A stretch of 64,000 nt of DNA from Coprococcus ammoniilyticus. Lineage in GTDB: Bacteria > Bacillota > Clostridia > Lachnospirales > Lachnospiraceae. Positions 35,222-42,849 of the stretch are shown here, piece by piece. The position numbers were made by a program, and so were the translations under genes. The stretch spans positions 124,001 to 188,000 of the forward strand of contig NZ_JAOQJS010000005.1 of NCBI RefSeq assembly GCF_025567345.1, read 5' to 3'. Below the pieces are notes generated by a model. That model searched no databases and was not told the DNA's origin. It saw nothing but the letters and a program-made list of their open reading frames with translations. Every line of letters begins with the position of its first letter. The first letter of the stretch is position 1.

Positions 35222-35841
35222 TATGCGTACACCTCCTCAATTGCTGCTACAGCATCCTTTGTAAGAACAAGCTTATCATACTTAAGAATGTCATATACAC
35301 TCAGTGAGTTTGTAGCTGTTGTCTTAACTGTTGGAATGTTGTTTGCTGAAAGAACAACCTTGTCGTTCTTGTCCTTTGTTACTACTAATGACTTAGGAGC
35401 TTTAAGATTTGCAAGGATCTTTGCGAATACACTTGTCTTAACCTCTTCTAATTCAATCTTGTCAACTACAACAAGTTTATCTTCTGCAAGCTTTGCTGAA
35501 AGTGCTGACTTCATAGCAAGCTGCTTTTCTTTCTTATTCATCTTAACTGAATAATCTCTTGGCTTTGGTGCAAATACAACTCCGCCACCTGTCCACTGTG
35601 GAGATCTTGTTGAACCCTGTCTTGCATGACCTGTTCCTTTCTGTCTCCATGGCTTTCTTCCACCACCTGATACTTCAGAACGAGTCTTTGCGCTCTGTGT
35701 ACCCTGACGGCTATTTGCCAGCTGGCCAACTACAGCCAGATGCATTAAATGTTCATTTATCTCTACACCGAATATAGAATCATTGAGTTCTAATGTCTCA
35801 ACTTCTTTTCCTTCGATGTCATAAACCTTAACTGATGCCAT
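35221..35841 (-). CDS. rplD: 50S ribosomal protein L4
   Basis: 206 residues; GTQSAKTRSEVSGGGRKPW near 47 and QKGTGHARQGSTRSPQWTGG near 67 form the tunnel loop. In some bacteria L4 represses the S10 operon. Confidence 0.98.
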   Translation of the reverse strand: MASVKVYDIEGKEVETLELNDSIFGVEINEHLMHLAVVGQLANSRQGTQSAKTRSEVSGGGRKPWRQKGTGHARQGSTRSPQWTGGGVVFAPKPRDYSVKMNKKEKQLAMKSALSAKLAEDKLVVVDKIELEEVKTSVFAKILANLKAPKSLVVTKDKNDKVVLSANNIPTVKTTATNSLSVYDILKYDKLVLTKDAVAAIEEVYA

Positions 35842-35863
35842 TTTCGTTCCTCCTTCCTAAAGA

Positions 35864-36547
35864 CTACTTGCCAGTCTTTACTGTATCCTTAATCATTACT
35901 AATGATTTCTTTGGTCCCGGAACTGCGCCCTTTACCAAAATAACATCATTTTCTACATCTATCTTAACTACCTCAAGGTTCTGGATTGTAACTCTTACGC
36001 TACCCATATGTCCAGGCATCTTCTTACCTTTGAATACTCTACCTGGTGTAGTAGCTGAACCGTTTGAACCTGCATGTCTGTGATACTTGGAACCATGTCC
36101 TGAAGGACCTGACTTTAAGCCGTGTCTCTTAAGACCGCCTGCATATCCCTTACCTTTTGTCTTTGCTGTGACGTCAATCTTGTCTCCTTCAGCAAATACA
36201 TCGGCTTTGATCTCTGCACCAAGTTCGTACTGAGCACAGTCATCAAGTCTGAACTCTCTGTAGAAAGTCTTAGGTGTTGTGTTTGCTTTCTTTGCATGTC
36301 CAACTTCTGCCTTACCAGCACCATGTGGGTTTCTGATTACTTTCTTTCCTGATACATCTTTTGTTGTGATTCTTTCTTTCTTTTCGCCGAATCCTACCTG
36401 AATTGCATCATAACCGTCATTCTCAACTGTTTTTACCTGGGTTACAACACATGGACCAGCCTGTAAAACTGTTACCGGCACTAAAACGCCGTTTTCGTCG
36501 AAGATCTGAGTCATTCCGACTTTTGTTGCTAAAATAGCTTTCTTCAT
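35864..36547 (-). CDS. rplC: 50S ribosomal protein L3
   Basis: 227 residues: AILATKVGMTQIFDENG at the start and the loop RHAGSNGSATTPGRVFKGKK near 160 with the end LVKGAVPGPKKSLVMI. Starts 50S assembly near the peptidyl-transferase centre. Confidence 0.98.
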   Translation of the reverse strand: MKKAILATKVGMTQIFDENGVLVPVTVLQAGPCVVTQVKTVENDGYDAIQVGFGEKKERITTKDVSGKKVIRNPHGAGKAEVGHAKKANTTPKTFYREFRLDDCAQYELGAEIKADVFAEGDKIDVTAKTKGKGYAGGLKRHGLKSGPSGHGSKYHRHAGSNGSATTPGRVFKGKKMPGHMGSVRVTIQNLEVVKIDVENDVILVKGAVPGPKKSLVMIKDTVKTGK

Positions 36548-36703
36548 TTTAAGTTTTCCTCCTAATTTAATTCACAGCGGATTGTCTTGACAATCATACT
36601 AAATTACATCCTTCGGATGCATTAGGTTACTGCTTGTGCACTGTTTCGTGCTATGTTTGTTTTTTTGTGATTTGATTAGTTCACTTCTAATTTTTGTGGC
36701 TGA
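36548..36703 (-). promoter_or_regulatory. Structured gap between rpsJ and rplC
   Basis: 155 bases with two perfect hairpins, GATTGTC/GACAATC (36580-36586 with 36589-36595) and CATCC-TTC-GGATG (about 36608-36619), but no T-run. The operon is otherwise tight here, so this may be a regulatory or processing site. Confidence 0.5.
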
Positions 36704-37015
36704 TTATTTCATCTTTACGTCGATGTATACGCCAGCTGATAAATCGATCTTCTGTAATGCATCAATTGTCTTCTGTGTTGGTGCAATCACGTCGATTAAT
36801 CTCTTATGAGTTCTCTGCTCGAACTGTTCTCTTGAATCTTTGTACTTATGAACAGCTCTGAGGATTGTAATCTTCTCAACCTTTGTAGGCATTGGAACCG
36901 GTCCGCTGACTTTAGCTCCTGTCTTTTTAACAGTATCGATGATCTGTCCAGCAGCCTGATCGATAAGTTTGTGGTCGTACGCCTTCAATGTGATTCTCAT
37001 AATCTGTTTTGCCAT
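36704..37015 (-). CDS. rpsJ: 30S ribosomal protein S10
   Basis: 103 residues, MRITLKAYDHKLIDQAA near the start and FEQRTHKRLIDVIAPTQKTI near 65. It also takes part in transcription antitermination as NusE. First gene of the S10-spc-alpha cluster. Confidence 0.98.
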   Translation of the reverse strand: MAKQIMRITLKAYDHKLIDQAAGQIIDTVKKTGAKVSGPVPMPTKVEKITILRAVHKYKDSREQFEQRTHKRLIDVIAPTQKTIDALQKIDLSAGVYIDVKMK

Positions 37016-37403
37016 AAAAAAAGCCGCCTCCTTTTCGCACTTTTTAATAGTACAACAAGTGGTGACTGTACACTCTCCCGTGTGTATCCTGAATTAAATC
37101 AGAATCAACACGTCGTTTCTATCCTTTTGATAGACAGTTATTGGTACAGTGACTTGTCGTCAGTAATTCTTTATTGACATTCGCTCCACGAAAAACCTGT
37201 ATCTATACGATACAGCAACCTCCGTTTCAACGCTATCATGTCACAGCACGTTTGATTATATAACACGTTTTTGCGGAATGCAAGCATTTTTTCTATATTT
37301 TTTAAGAAATTTTTTATTATATTTCCCTGCATTTTTTCATCCGTCATACTGTTATATTTTATCTGTTTCTTCTATATATAATGCACAATAGAAACGTTAT
37401 CGC
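37016..37403 (-). other. S10 operon leader and promoter region
   Basis: A gene-free region of 388 bases. It contains the strong promoter at 37255-37283 and then an untranslated leader of about 230 bases with several short inverted repeats (for example CACTCTCCCGTGTG). Such a long leader suggests control by a ribosomal protein, but I cannot match it to a known structure. The left part (37284-37403) is AT-rich and shows no further signal. Confidence 0.6.
37255..37283 (-). promoter_or_regulatory. Promoter of the S10 operon
   Basis: TTGCAT (37278-37283) and perfect TATAAT (37255-37260) with a 17-base spacer. Confidence 0.85.
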
Positions 37404-38279
37404 TTATTTCAGCTTAAAGCTCTGCTTCAGCTTCACGCCCCTGTTATTATATATTTCCAGTTTCGGGAAACTTAAAAGAAAAGCGATATCCGATGCGTAA
37501 CCATAATTTCTGGTATCAAATCGTTCGAATTCTTCTGATAATGCATCAAACAGCTCCTGCATATCATCTATCTTGTTATTCCGTTCTGACAGATACGATG
37601 TGATAAAGTGTTCTACGTTTTCCCGGTCATCGATCATCTCGAGATAATACTGCTCTCCAGCTTTATAGAATTGAATATCTTTTCCATTTTTCAGGATTAG
37701 TTCTTCCATGCTGGTATATCCATAGTTTCTAGTATCGAATTCTGTGTGCAGCTTTGTGAGCTTATATATCAATCCTGCCAGTTCTGTACAGATACCCGAA
37801 GCTCTTTCTTCTATTATAATGCGGTAGACATCAGATACAATCTCTGATAATGGTGTCAGACACTGTTCCGGTTCATAGCCCTGCAAAATATCTATATAAC
37901 AGAAGCGATTACATCTGCGGATAAACGATTCGCTGTGTGCGTTACTGCCAAATACCCGAATATTCTTGCCCTGCTCCTGTGCCTTTACAACTGCCGCCAG
38001 GATCGTATCATCATCGGTCACAATATCGATTCCTCCGACCTGCCGGTCAAATGCATGGGCAACCAATTCTGTTATAAAAGTGCAGCCGGCATGATTTCCC
38101 CTTTCTTCTGCTCCCATCACGCGAAATCCCTGCTTCTGCAGTTCTTCTTTCGAAGCTTTTGAAACATAGCCGCATGCCAGACGGTCGATCAGATCATCCT
38201 GAATCATGATCTCTCTGCATACAAGCGGTGCATAAACGGTATCCACTGTATTACAATCATATATTAAAATCCGCTTCAT
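37404..38279 (-). CDS. NYN-like domain protein with two OST-HTH/LOTUS domains
   Basis: A 291-residue cytoplasmic protein. Residues 1-135 look like a NYN (PIN-like RNase) domain: ILIYDCNTVD, later IDIVTDDDTILAAV with a D89-D91 acidic cluster, and RVFGSNAHSESFIRRCNRF. Two C-terminal LOTUS-like modules follow (about 142-217 and 238-291), each with the identical motif FDTRNYGY (181-188, 254-261). NYN-LOTUS proteins bind and probably cleave structured RNA. The start at 38279 overlaps the upstream methyltransferase stop by four bases (ATGA), so both are made together; a joint role in RNA modification and decay is inference. Confidence 0.75.
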   Translation of the reverse strand: MKRILIYDCNTVDTVYAPLVCREIMIQDDLIDRLACGYVSKASKEELQKQGFRVMGAEERGNHAGCTFITELVAHAFDRQVGGIDIVTDDDTILAAVVKAQEQGKNIRVFGSNAHSESFIRRCNRFCYIDILQGYEPEQCLTPLSEIVSDVYRIIIEERASGICTELAGLIYKLTKLHTEFDTRNYGYTSMEELILKNGKDIQFYKAGEQYYLEMIDDRENVEHFITSYLSERNNKIDDMQELFDALSEEFERFDTRNYGYASDIAFLLSFPKLEIYNNRGVKLKQSFKLK

Positions 38280-39424
38280 GAATGGCTCCTTTCTTCCGTC
38301 AGCACAAGCTGCATCAGGGTCTGGTGAATGCCAAAGATCCGGCACAACCGTTCCGCTTCTGCTTTTGCCCGCTCCCGTTTCTCCTCTGATACCGGTTTCT
38401 TCACTGCCCGGATCAGAATATTTTTAGGTGAATGTTCAATATCAATAAATTCCAACAGATCTGTCTTATATCCACAATATTCCAGCATACATCCACGGAT
38501 CGCATCAGTCATCAATGCCGCTGTCCGTTCCTTGATGATTCCGTACTTGGTCAGTGCCGACAACTCCTCCGACCGGATCTGTTTATTTAACTCATGCTGG
38601 CAGCACGGAACAGATAAGATGTATGTCGTGTTCCAGCAGATCGCATTATAGAGCGCATAGTCAGTTGCCGTATCACAGGCATGCAAGGTCACTACCATAT
38701 CCACCTTACGGTCTGTCCGGTATCCATTAATATCACCGATTTTAAACTTCAGATCTGTATATCCGCATTTTTCTGCCAGCTTATTACAGTTCTTTATTAC
38801 CTGTTCTTTCAGATCAAGCCCTGTGATATGTGCCGTCATATGACGGATCTCTACTATATAATAATATAAGAAGAAAGTCAGATAGGATTTGCCGCATCCA
38901 AAATCAATAATGTTGATCTCATCGCCTTTATAAGTCTTTAACACATCATCGACCATCTCGATAAAGCGGTTGATCTGACGGAACTTATCATACATGGAGG
39001 AAACTACTTTTCCCTCTTTGGTAAATATTCCAAGCTCCCGGAATGCAGGAATATCCATTCCCTCATCCAGAATATATTTCTTCTTGCGATTATTACCGCC
39101 GACCAATATCGTCTTATTCTCCGCCTGTCTGCGGCTGACTGCCAGATTTCCTTTTTTGCCTGCTTTTACATCATAATCTGTCGTCAGAGAAAATGCATTC
39201 ATCTGCTTAAACTCTGCCGGAAAATGCATCGCAATATGCTCTGCCAGCCTTCCTTCTTCGATATTCTCATGAAAGACCTGCGTCTGTGTATATTTCTCAA
39301 GCTGGTATGCATTTCTGCCCTTTAATACCTTCCGGGCAAATATGATCTTCTTGTATTCTCCCTTTCCATTGCTCAGTACGACCTTATGTGGATGTGTCTC
39401 CACGATCTCTTTTATAATATCCAT
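38276..39424 (-). CDS. SAM-dependent methyltransferase with C-terminal CCQHE motif
   Basis: About 382 residues; ATG 39424 follows GGAGAAATAT, but earlier in-frame starts (39463, 39436) are possible. The N-terminal 150 residues are a separate basic domain; the SAM-binding fold has IIDFGCGKSYLTFFLYYY near 190, TGLDLKEQ and VVTLHACDTATDYAL, then VPCCQHELN. That pattern (DFGCGKSYLT ... HACDTAT ... PCCQHE) marks the methyltransferase-32/TRM13-like class, likely acting on RNA. Coupled by overlap to the NYN-LOTUS gene. Confidence 0.75.
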   Translation of the reverse strand: MDIIKEIVETHPHKVVLSNGKGEYKKIIFARKVLKGRNAYQLEKYTQTQVFHENIEEGRLAEHIAMHFPAEFKQMNAFSLTTDYDVKAGKKGNLAVSRRQAENKTILVGGNNRKKKYILDEGMDIPAFRELGIFTKEGKVVSSMYDKFRQINRFIEMVDDVLKTYKGDEINIIDFGCGKSYLTFFLYYYIVEIRHMTAHITGLDLKEQVIKNCNKLAEKCGYTDLKFKIGDINGYRTDRKVDMVVTLHACDTATDYALYNAICWNTTYILSVPCCQHELNKQIRSEELSALTKYGIIKERTAALMTDAIRGCMLEYCGYKTDLLEFIDIEHSPKNILIRAVKKPVSEEKRERAKAEAERLCRIFGIHQTLMQLVLTEERSHS

Positions 39425-39745
39425 ATATTTCTCCATGTTTTCTGTCTTGTATCTGCTTATCATTTTGTGAAACACAGCTCATGAAATGTTCTTCACATAA
39501 TTAACATTCTCACGAGCAAATAATTTGGCATTCATTACATCCCAAATTATCTATTGTAATTATATATTTTCGTTTTGCTCTACTGCTGTGATTTTATCAC
39601 CCCGGCAGATATCGGTCAATTTGTTTTCCTTATATGCCGATTTCATTTTCTTTCTATGCAGATTTCATCGTTGACTTGAAAATGACTGCACCTTATAATA
39701 TAGTAGTTTTATATAAATATTTCAAACGAAACGAGGATATCGATT
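39425..39745. other. Divergent promoter region
   Basis: About 320 bases between divergent genes. The plus-strand promoter at 39671-39699 is clear. The left half is AT-rich and should carry the promoter of the methyltransferase-NYN operon on the minus strand, but no consensus pair is obvious. Confidence 0.5.
39671..39699 (+). promoter_or_regulatory. Promoter of the RlmI-like methyltransferase gene
   Basis: TTGACT (39671-39676), 17-base spacer, perfect TATAAT (39694-39699), 47 bases ahead of the start codon. Confidence 0.85.
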
Positions 39746-40609
39746 ATGTGGACAGCCGATCACTGGCAGGATTATGAAGTAATAGATTGTTCAGATGGAG
39801 AAAAACTGGAACGATGGGGCAAATACATTCTCCTTCGTCCTGATCCACAGGTTCTGTGGTCAACTCCAAAAACAGATAAACGCTGGAAGCAGCTAAATGG
39901 TCACTACCACCGCAGCAATAAGGGCGGCGGTGAATGGGAGTTCTTTAACCTTCCGCAGCAATGGTCGATTCATTATAAAGATCTGACCTTTAACCTAAAA
40001 CCATTCAGCTTCAAACACACCGGTCTGTTTCCGGAACAGGCAGCCAACTGGGACTGGTTCTCTGACCTGATCCGCTCATCGAAAAAGAAAGAGATCAAGG
40101 TATTAAACCTTTTCGCTTACACCGGCGGTGCAACCTGTGCGGCAGCAAAAGCAGGTGCGGCAGTTACTCATGTTGATGCTTCTAAGGGCATGGTTACATG
40201 GGCAAAGGAAAATGCAGTCTCATCCGGACTCGGAGATGCTCCGATCCGCTGGATCGTTGATGACTGTGTAAAATTCGTAGAACGTGAGATCCGCCGCGGC
40301 AATCACTATGATGCGATCATTATGGACCCACCATCCTACGGCAGAGGGCCAAAGGGCGAGATCTGGAAGATCGAAGAAAAGATACATCCGTTTATCAAGC
40401 TGTGCAGCGAGCTGCTCTGCGATGATCCGCTTTTCTTCCTGGTCAATTCCTATACGACCGGACTTGCACCAGCCGTTCTTACCTATATGATAGCAACCGA
40501 GGTACAGTCTAAATTCGGCGGTCATGTTATCTCCGACGAAGTAGGACTTCCGGTTACAGGCTCCGGTCTGGTACTGCCATGCGGTGCTGCCGGAAGATGG
40601 AGTAAATAA
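39746..40609 (+). CDS. RlmI/RlmK-like class I SAM-dependent methyltransferase
   Basis: A 287-residue soluble enzyme. An N-terminal beta-rich part (DYEVIDCSDGEKLERWG and LLRPDPQVLW) precedes the SAM domain with VLNLFAYTGGATCAAAKAGA near 124, VDASKGMVTWAKEN, and the catalytic loop MDPPSYGRG near 194. These are the features of 23S rRNA cytosine methyltransferases (RlmI/RlmK family), though this family has several unassigned members and no PUA domain is visible here. Start ATG is preceded by GAGGATATCGATT. Convergent with citrate synthase, with which it shares a bidirectional terminator. Confidence 0.85.
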   Translation: MWTADHWQDYEVIDCSDGEKLERWGKYILLRPDPQVLWSTPKTDKRWKQLNGHYHRSNKGGGEWEFFNLPQQWSIHYKDLTFNLKPFSFKHTGLFPEQAANWDWFSDLIRSSKKKEIKVLNLFAYTGGATCAAAKAGAAVTHVDASKGMVTWAKENAVSSGLGDAPIRWIVDDCVKFVEREIRRGNHYDAIIMDPPSYGRGPKGEIWKIEEKIHPFIKLCSELLCDDPLFFLVNSYTTGLAPAVLTYMIATEVQSKFGGHVISDEVGLPVTGSGLVLPCGAAGRWSK

Positions 40610-40611
40610 AC

Positions 40612-40666
40612 AAATACGGGACAATTATTATCTTTGTGAAGCAAACCTAATAATTGTCCCGTATTT
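40612..40666. terminator. Bidirectional terminator
   Basis: A perfect 19-bp stem (40612-40630 with 40648-40666) around a 17-base loop, with A-run on one side and T-run on the other. It ends both the plus-strand methyltransferase and the minus-strand citrate synthase transcripts. Confidence 0.95.
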
Positions 40667-40679
40667 ATTTTATATAGTC

Positions 40680-42038
40680 CTACCAGTTTCTCTCGTCCAT
40701 ATCCAGATATGTCTTATGCGTTCCGACATATTTGTAAGCCGGACGGATGATCTTACCGGCATTTACCAGCTCTTCTATTCTATGTGCGCTCCAGCCTGCG
40801 ATTCTTGCGATCGCGAAGATCGGAGTAAACAGTTCGATCGGTATATCAAGCATACGATATACAAATCCACTGTAGAAATCGACATTTGCAGAGATAACGG
40901 AGTTTCGCTTCTTTGCAAGAAGCTCCATAGAGATCCGTTCAATATCCGTGTACAGCTTGAACTCCTCCTGCATACCCTTTTCTTCTGCAAGTCTTCCGGC
41001 ATAACGCTTCAGGATCTTGGCTCTTGGATCGGACACCGTATAAACAGCATGTCCCATACCATAGATCAGACCGCTATGATCAAAGCCCTTCTTATCAAGC
41101 AGTCCCTGAAGATATTCACGGATCGCCGCTTCATCGCTCCAGTCTTTTACATGAGCCTTCAAGTCATCCATCATCTGCTGAACCTTCAGGTTCGCACCAC
41201 CATGCTTCGGTCCTTTTAAAGAACCGAGAGAACCGGCAACGGTTGAATAGGTATCAGTTCCGGTTGATGATATAACATGTGTTGTAAATGTGGAGTTGTT
41301 ACCACCACCATGCTCTGAATGAAGCACCAGACAGATATCCAGTACCTGCGCTTCAAGCTCAGTATACTTCTTATCCGCACGGATCAGGCGGAGGAAATTC
41401 TCTGCTGTCGAAAGGCCCGGCTTCGGATTGTGAATGATAAGACTCTTATCCTGATAATAATGCTTATAGCCCTGATAGCCATATGCAGCGATCAGCGGAA
41501 ACTGTGCAATCAGTTCCATACTTTGACGAAGGACATTTCGAATGCTGATGTCATCCGGGCAGTCATCATATGAATATAAAGTAAGCACACATCGCTGTAA
41601 GACATTCATCATATTCTTACTTGGTGCTTTTAAGATCACATCACGAGCAAACTTTCTTGGGAGCTCCCGGAACGTCTCCATCAATTCCTTAAATTTATTA
41701 AACTGAGTTCTGGTCGGCAGTTCACCGAATAAAAGCAGGTAGATTGTCTCCTCAAAGCCGAACTTGCTTCCGTGGAATCCACGTTCCAGATCTTCGATAT
41801 TATATCCCTGAATATAGAGTCTTCCGTCTGAAGGAACCAGTTCACCATCCTGAACCGCAAAACCGGATACATCTGAAATCTCTGTCAGACCTGTTAAGAC
41901 ACCTTTTCCATTTGAATCACGAAGGCCTCTCTTAACATCATATGTAACATAGAGGTTCTGATCGATCGTACCTGAATCATTGCAATAACCAACCAGTTCA
42001 TCTAAAATTTTCTCGTACTCTGCACTTCCCTTTTCCAA
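40680..42038 (-). CDS. gltA: Citrate synthase
   Basis: 452 residues, the type II-like long form. Active-site regions are LHSEHGGGNNSTF near 244, GSLKGPKHGGAN near 272, and YGMGHAVYTVSDPRA near 326. It condenses oxaloacetate and acetyl-CoA; in Lachnospiraceae the partial TCA branch supplies glutamate. No aconitase or isocitrate dehydrogenase gene is next to it in this window. Confidence 0.95.
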   Translation of the reverse strand: MEKGSAEYEKILDELVGYCNDSGTIDQNLYVTYDVKRGLRDSNGKGVLTGLTEISDVSGFAVQDGELVPSDGRLYIQGYNIEDLERGFHGSKFGFEETIYLLLFGELPTRTQFNKFKELMETFRELPRKFARDVILKAPSKNMMNVLQRCVLTLYSYDDCPDDISIRNVLRQSMELIAQFPLIAAYGYQGYKHYYQDKSLIIHNPKPGLSTAENFLRLIRADKKYTELEAQVLDICLVLHSEHGGGNNSTFTTHVISSTGTDTYSTVAGSLGSLKGPKHGGANLKVQQMMDDLKAHVKDWSDEAAIREYLQGLLDKKGFDHSGLIYGMGHAVYTVSDPRAKILKRYAGRLAEEKGMQEEFKLYTDIERISMELLAKKRNSVISANVDFYSGFVYRMLDIPIELFTPIFAIARIAGWSAHRIEELVNAGKIIRPAYKYVGTHKTYLDMDERNW

Positions 42039-42067
42039 ACCTCTATCTCCTTTCGAATATAGTATTT

Positions 42068-42104
42068 AAGCCAAGCTTAAGTTTATCAAACTTTCGCCTG
42101 GCTT
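42068..42104 (-). terminator. Possible hairpin ahead of citrate synthase
   Basis: AAGCCA/TGGCTT with an inner AAGTTTGATAAACTT stem, located between the phosphoesterase stop and the citrate synthase start. It lacks a proper T-run, so terminator function is uncertain. Confidence 0.4.
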
Positions 42105-42110
42105 GCAAGA

Positions 42111-42734
42111 CTATTTCGCTGCCTGTAAGGCAGTCTCATCTATTTCTATAATATATTTTTCAAATGCATTTATGATCGTGGTATCCAGGTATCTGGATTC
42201 CCGTACAAAATCCCTGCCATAATTACTATGCACATGACCATGTACCAGATACTGCGGATGATAGTCTTCGATCATTGTCCGGAAGCACTTGAAACCGGTA
42301 TGACAAAGATCCTCGGAATCATTGATCCGGTACGCAGGGGCATGCGTGATCATAATATCAAATCCACGATGTTTTCTTATCTGCCGACCCAGCTTACGAA
42401 TGCGCTTCTCCATTGCTTTCTCGGTATACTGATGCGGTGCACCATTGTACTGATACTCCATACAGCCTCCAAGACCCAGGATCCGTATTCCTTTATATAC
42501 ATAGATTCGATCGTCAATGCAGATACAGCCATCCGGTGGTGTGTCTGCATAACAGGTATCGTGGTTTCCATATACATACAGAACCGGGGCATGTGTAAAT
42601 GTCGCAAGGAACGACAGATACTGCGGTGCCAGGTCGCCGCAGGAAATGATCAAGTCAATTCCTTCTAATTTTTTCTTATCAAAATAATCCCATAGGTATT
42701 TTGATTCTGCATCCGCCAGAACAAGAATCTTCAT
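42111..42734 (-). CDS. Metallophosphoesterase family protein
   Basis: A 207-residue cytoplasmic calcineurin-like phosphoesterase from ATG 42734 (GGAGA site). Metal motifs: LADAE (first Asp), GDLAPQYL near 34, YGNHD near 57, THAPAY near 132, HGHVH near 166. No membrane anchor. Substrate unknown. It lies in the same direction as citrate synthase and the ParB/BMP gene. Confidence 0.85.
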   Translation of the reverse strand: MKILVLADAESKYLWDYFDKKKLEGIDLIISCGDLAPQYLSFLATFTHAPVLYVYGNHDTCYADTPPDGCICIDDRIYVYKGIRILGLGGCMEYQYNGAPHQYTEKAMEKRIRKLGRQIRKHRGFDIMITHAPAYRINDSEDLCHTGFKCFRTMIEDYHPQYLVHGHVHSNYGRDFVRESRYLDTTIINAFEKYIIEIDETALQAAK

Positions 42735-42849
42735 ATCCGTATCTCCGTGTTTTCTTTTCTTTTCTACGAAACTGTACCCCGCCTGTTTCCATAAAGAAAA
42801 CCCGCTCATCTACATTCGTACTCTGGATCACAAGACCCGCATAGCCTTA

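Noticed and set aside
14764..37015. Long plus-strand open frames opposite the ribosomal protein genes
   Set aside because: They are antisense shadows of strongly conserved genes, lack ribosome sites and encode no known protein.
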